From Gammaproteobacteria bacterium (GTDB lineage Bacteria > Pseudomonadota > Gammaproteobacteria > Steroidobacterales > Steroidobacteraceae), in NCBI GenBank assembly GCA_020846815.1, contig JADLDF010000320.1:1-5315 (forward strand): a stretch of DNA of 5,315 nucleotides, given 5' to 3'. The position numbers were made by a program, and so were the translations under genes. The notes under the pieces are model-generated. The model saw only the letters and a list, made by a program, of their open reading frames with translations, made no database searches and had not been told where the DNA came from. Of the stretch, positions 3,927 through 5,315 are shown piece by piece. Numbering within the stretch: position 1 is the stretch's first letter; the number at the start of each line of letters is the position of its first letter.

Positions 3927-5315
3927 TGCCCACCGCATTCGACGACGTCGGCGAGTGCGTCGACGCGACGCTGCGCAGGGTCGGCCGCCGGGTCGTGCTC
4001 GCCGTGCCCCTGGGGCTCGGCAAGCCGGTAGCCCTGGTCGACGAGTTCTGGCGGCGTGCGCTGCGTGACCCGGGCCTCGACCTGACCATCGTCACCGCGC
4101 TGACGCTGCGGCGGCCGCTGCCGCGCAGCGAGCTCGAGCGCCGCTACACCGCGCCGCTGCTCGAGCGCGTGTTCGGCGACTATCACGAGCCGGAGTACGT
4201 CGCCGCGATGCGCGCCGGGACCGTGCCGCCGAACGTGCGCGTGATCGAGTTCTACCTCGAGCCGGGCGCCGCGCTCGACGTCGCGCACGCCCAGCAGCAC
4301 TACCTCAGCGCCAACTACACGCAGGTCGCACGCGACATCGCCGCGCGCGGCGTCAACGTGATCGCGCAGCTCGTCGCCCGCCGCACCTCGGGCGGCGAAA
4401 CGCGTCTGTCGCTGGGCTCGAATCCGGACGTCACGCTCGACCTGCTGCCGCGGCTCGCGACCGCGCGGCGCGCCGGCCGCGAAATCGCCACGATTGCCGT
4501 CGTGCACGCTGCGATGCCCTACATGTACGGCTCGGCGGAGCTGCCGGCCGACGCATTCGATGCCGTGCTCGACGACCCGCGCCGCGAGGGCGTGCTGTTC
4601 GGACCGCCGAACCTGCCGCTGTCGATCGTGGACCACGCCATCGGCCTGCACGCGAGCAGCCTGGTGCGCGACGGCGGCACGCTGCAGATCGGCATCGGCG
4701 AACTCGGCGACGCGCTCTGCTATGCGCTGCTGCTGCGTCACCAGCAGAACGCCACCTGGACGCAGGCGCTGCGCGACGTCGGCAGCGAGCGCAACGTCCC
4801 GGAACTCGTCGATGCCGAGGGCGGCCGCGAGCCGTTCCGCGACGGCCTGTTCGCCTCGACCGAGATGTTCGTCGACCAGATGCTCGACCTGCACCGCGCC
4901 GGCATCCTGCGCCGCCGCGTCTACGACTCGCTGCCGCTGTCGCGCCTCATCGCCAGCGGCCAGGCGGGCGAGCGCTTCGACGCGCGCATCCTCGAGGACC
5001 TGCCGCACGTCGGCACGGGTCCGCGGCTCGACGCCGCGCAGTTCGCGCAGCTGCGCCACTTCGGCGTGTTTCGCGAAAGCTGCGAATGGCGCCACGGCCG
5101 CATCCGCTCGCCGGAGGGCGAGTGGATCGAGGCCGACCTCGGCGATCCTCGAGCACGCGCCGCGCTCGCCGCGCAGTGCCTCGGCCGTGAGCTGCGCAAC
5201 GGCCACGTGCTGCACGCGGCGTTCTTCCTCGGCCCGCGCGGCTTCTATGCGGCGCTGCGCGACATGCCCGAGCGCGAGCTGCGCCAGTTCGACATGCGCG
5301 CCGTCGGCGCGATCA
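3926..5315 (+). CDS. Acetyl-CoA hydrolase/transferase family protein (class I CoA-transferase fold), C-terminus beyond the window
   Basis: The first 463 codons are visible with no stop. The N-terminal part (about 10-190) starts RRVVLAVPLGLGKP and continues through RVIEFYLEPGAALDV and HYLSANYTQVARDI, fitting the N-terminal domain of the acetyl-CoA hydrolase/4-hydroxybutyrate CoA-transferase family. The C-terminal domain begins near residue 240 with the glycine-rich CoA-site segment GGTLQIGIGELGDAL (250-264). It then has STEM (311-314), where E313 aligns with the catalytic Glu of 4-hydroxybutyrate CoA-transferase (in its H-(T/S)-E-M motif) that carries the CoA thioester intermediate. A long stretch beyond residue 340 suggests the larger (over 600 residue) proteobacterial form with extra segments. 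Expected reaction: CoA transfer between acyl-CoA and a carboxylate, or acyl-CoA hydrolysis, in the cytoplasm; the substrate is unknown. The ATG at 3926 overlaps the preceding TGA by one base and lacks its own Shine-Dalgarno sequence, so it probably depends on reinitiation. The ORF crosses the right window edge. Confidence 0.88.
   Translation, partial: MPTAFDDVGECVDATLRRVGRRVVLAVPLGLGKPVALVDEFWRRALRDPGLDLTIVTALTLRRPLPRSELERRYTAPLLERVFGDYHEPEYVAAMRAGTVPPNVRVIEFYLEPGAALDVAHAQQHYLSANYTQVARDIAARGVNVIAQLVARRTSGGETRLSLGSNPDVTLDLLPRLATARRAGREIATIAVVHAAMPYMYGSAELPADAFDAVLDDPRREGVLFGPPNLPLSIVDHAIGLHASSLVRDGGTLQIGIGELGDALCYALLLRHQQNATWTQALRDVGSERNVPELVDAEGGREPFRDGLFASTEMFVDQMLDLHRAGILRRRVYDSLPLSRLIASGQAGERFDARILEDLPHVGTGPRLDAAQFAQLRHFGVFRESCEWRHGRIRSPEGEWIEADLGDPRARAALAAQCLGRELRNGHVLHAAFFLGPRGFYAALRDMPERELRQFDMRAVGAI

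Noticed and set aside
3449..5215. 588-residue leftward open frame opposite the CoA-transferase-type gene
   Set aside because: Long antisense frames are expected in sequence with near-saturated GC third positions; the predicted protein is Arg/Ala/Glu-rich without domains, while the rightward strand encodes a clear family protein.

Overview
The window is a very GC-rich, gene-dense stretch of bacterial chromosome. The gene set (a cytochrome b561/YceI pair, a CNNM-type membrane protein, a long acetyl-CoA hydrolase/transferase family protein) and the near-saturated G/C third codon positions suggest a high-GC Pseudomonadota, probably gamma- or betaproteobacterial. That placement is an inference from gene content. 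I see no rRNA, tRNA, insertion sequence, CRISPR array, integrase or phage gene.

Layout: the left half is transcribed leftwards. A YceI-domain lipoprotein gene (2520 to 1765) is followed by a 318-bp spacer, a 12-helix MFS transporter (1446 to 136), and the first 46 codons of a CNNM/HlyC-CorC-type membrane protein (139 to the window edge). The last two overlap by four bases (GTGA). The right half is transcribed rightwards as a tight run. A fused cytochrome b561-YceI membrane protein (2539-3747) overlaps by one base a 59-residue ORF (3747-3926) that looks like the N-terminus of an MBL-fold hydrolase. That ORF overlaps by one base an acetyl-CoA hydrolase/transferase family protein (3926 to beyond the right edge).

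The two halves diverge from an 18-bp gap (2521-2538). Neither flanking start codon has a Shine-Dalgarno sequence. A good sigma70-type promoter (TTGACC, 17-bp spacer, TACTTT) sits so that rightward transcription should begin at or within a base of the cytochrome ATG. The same A/T-rich core read on the other strand gives TAAAGT, seven bases before the lipoprotein ATG. The locus therefore looks like a divergent, possibly leaderless, gene pair encoding two different YceI domains: one a membrane-anchored lipoprotein, the other tethered to a haem-b membrane cytochrome.

Working model (inference): the two YceI proteins and the b561 domain form one envelope redox or isoprenoid/quinone-handling unit. 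The CoA-transferase-type enzyme is carried on the same rightward transcript, with the short ORF between them as a probable relic of a metallohydrolase gene. The MFS-CNNM pair appears to be a separate leftward transport operon with its own possible promoter.
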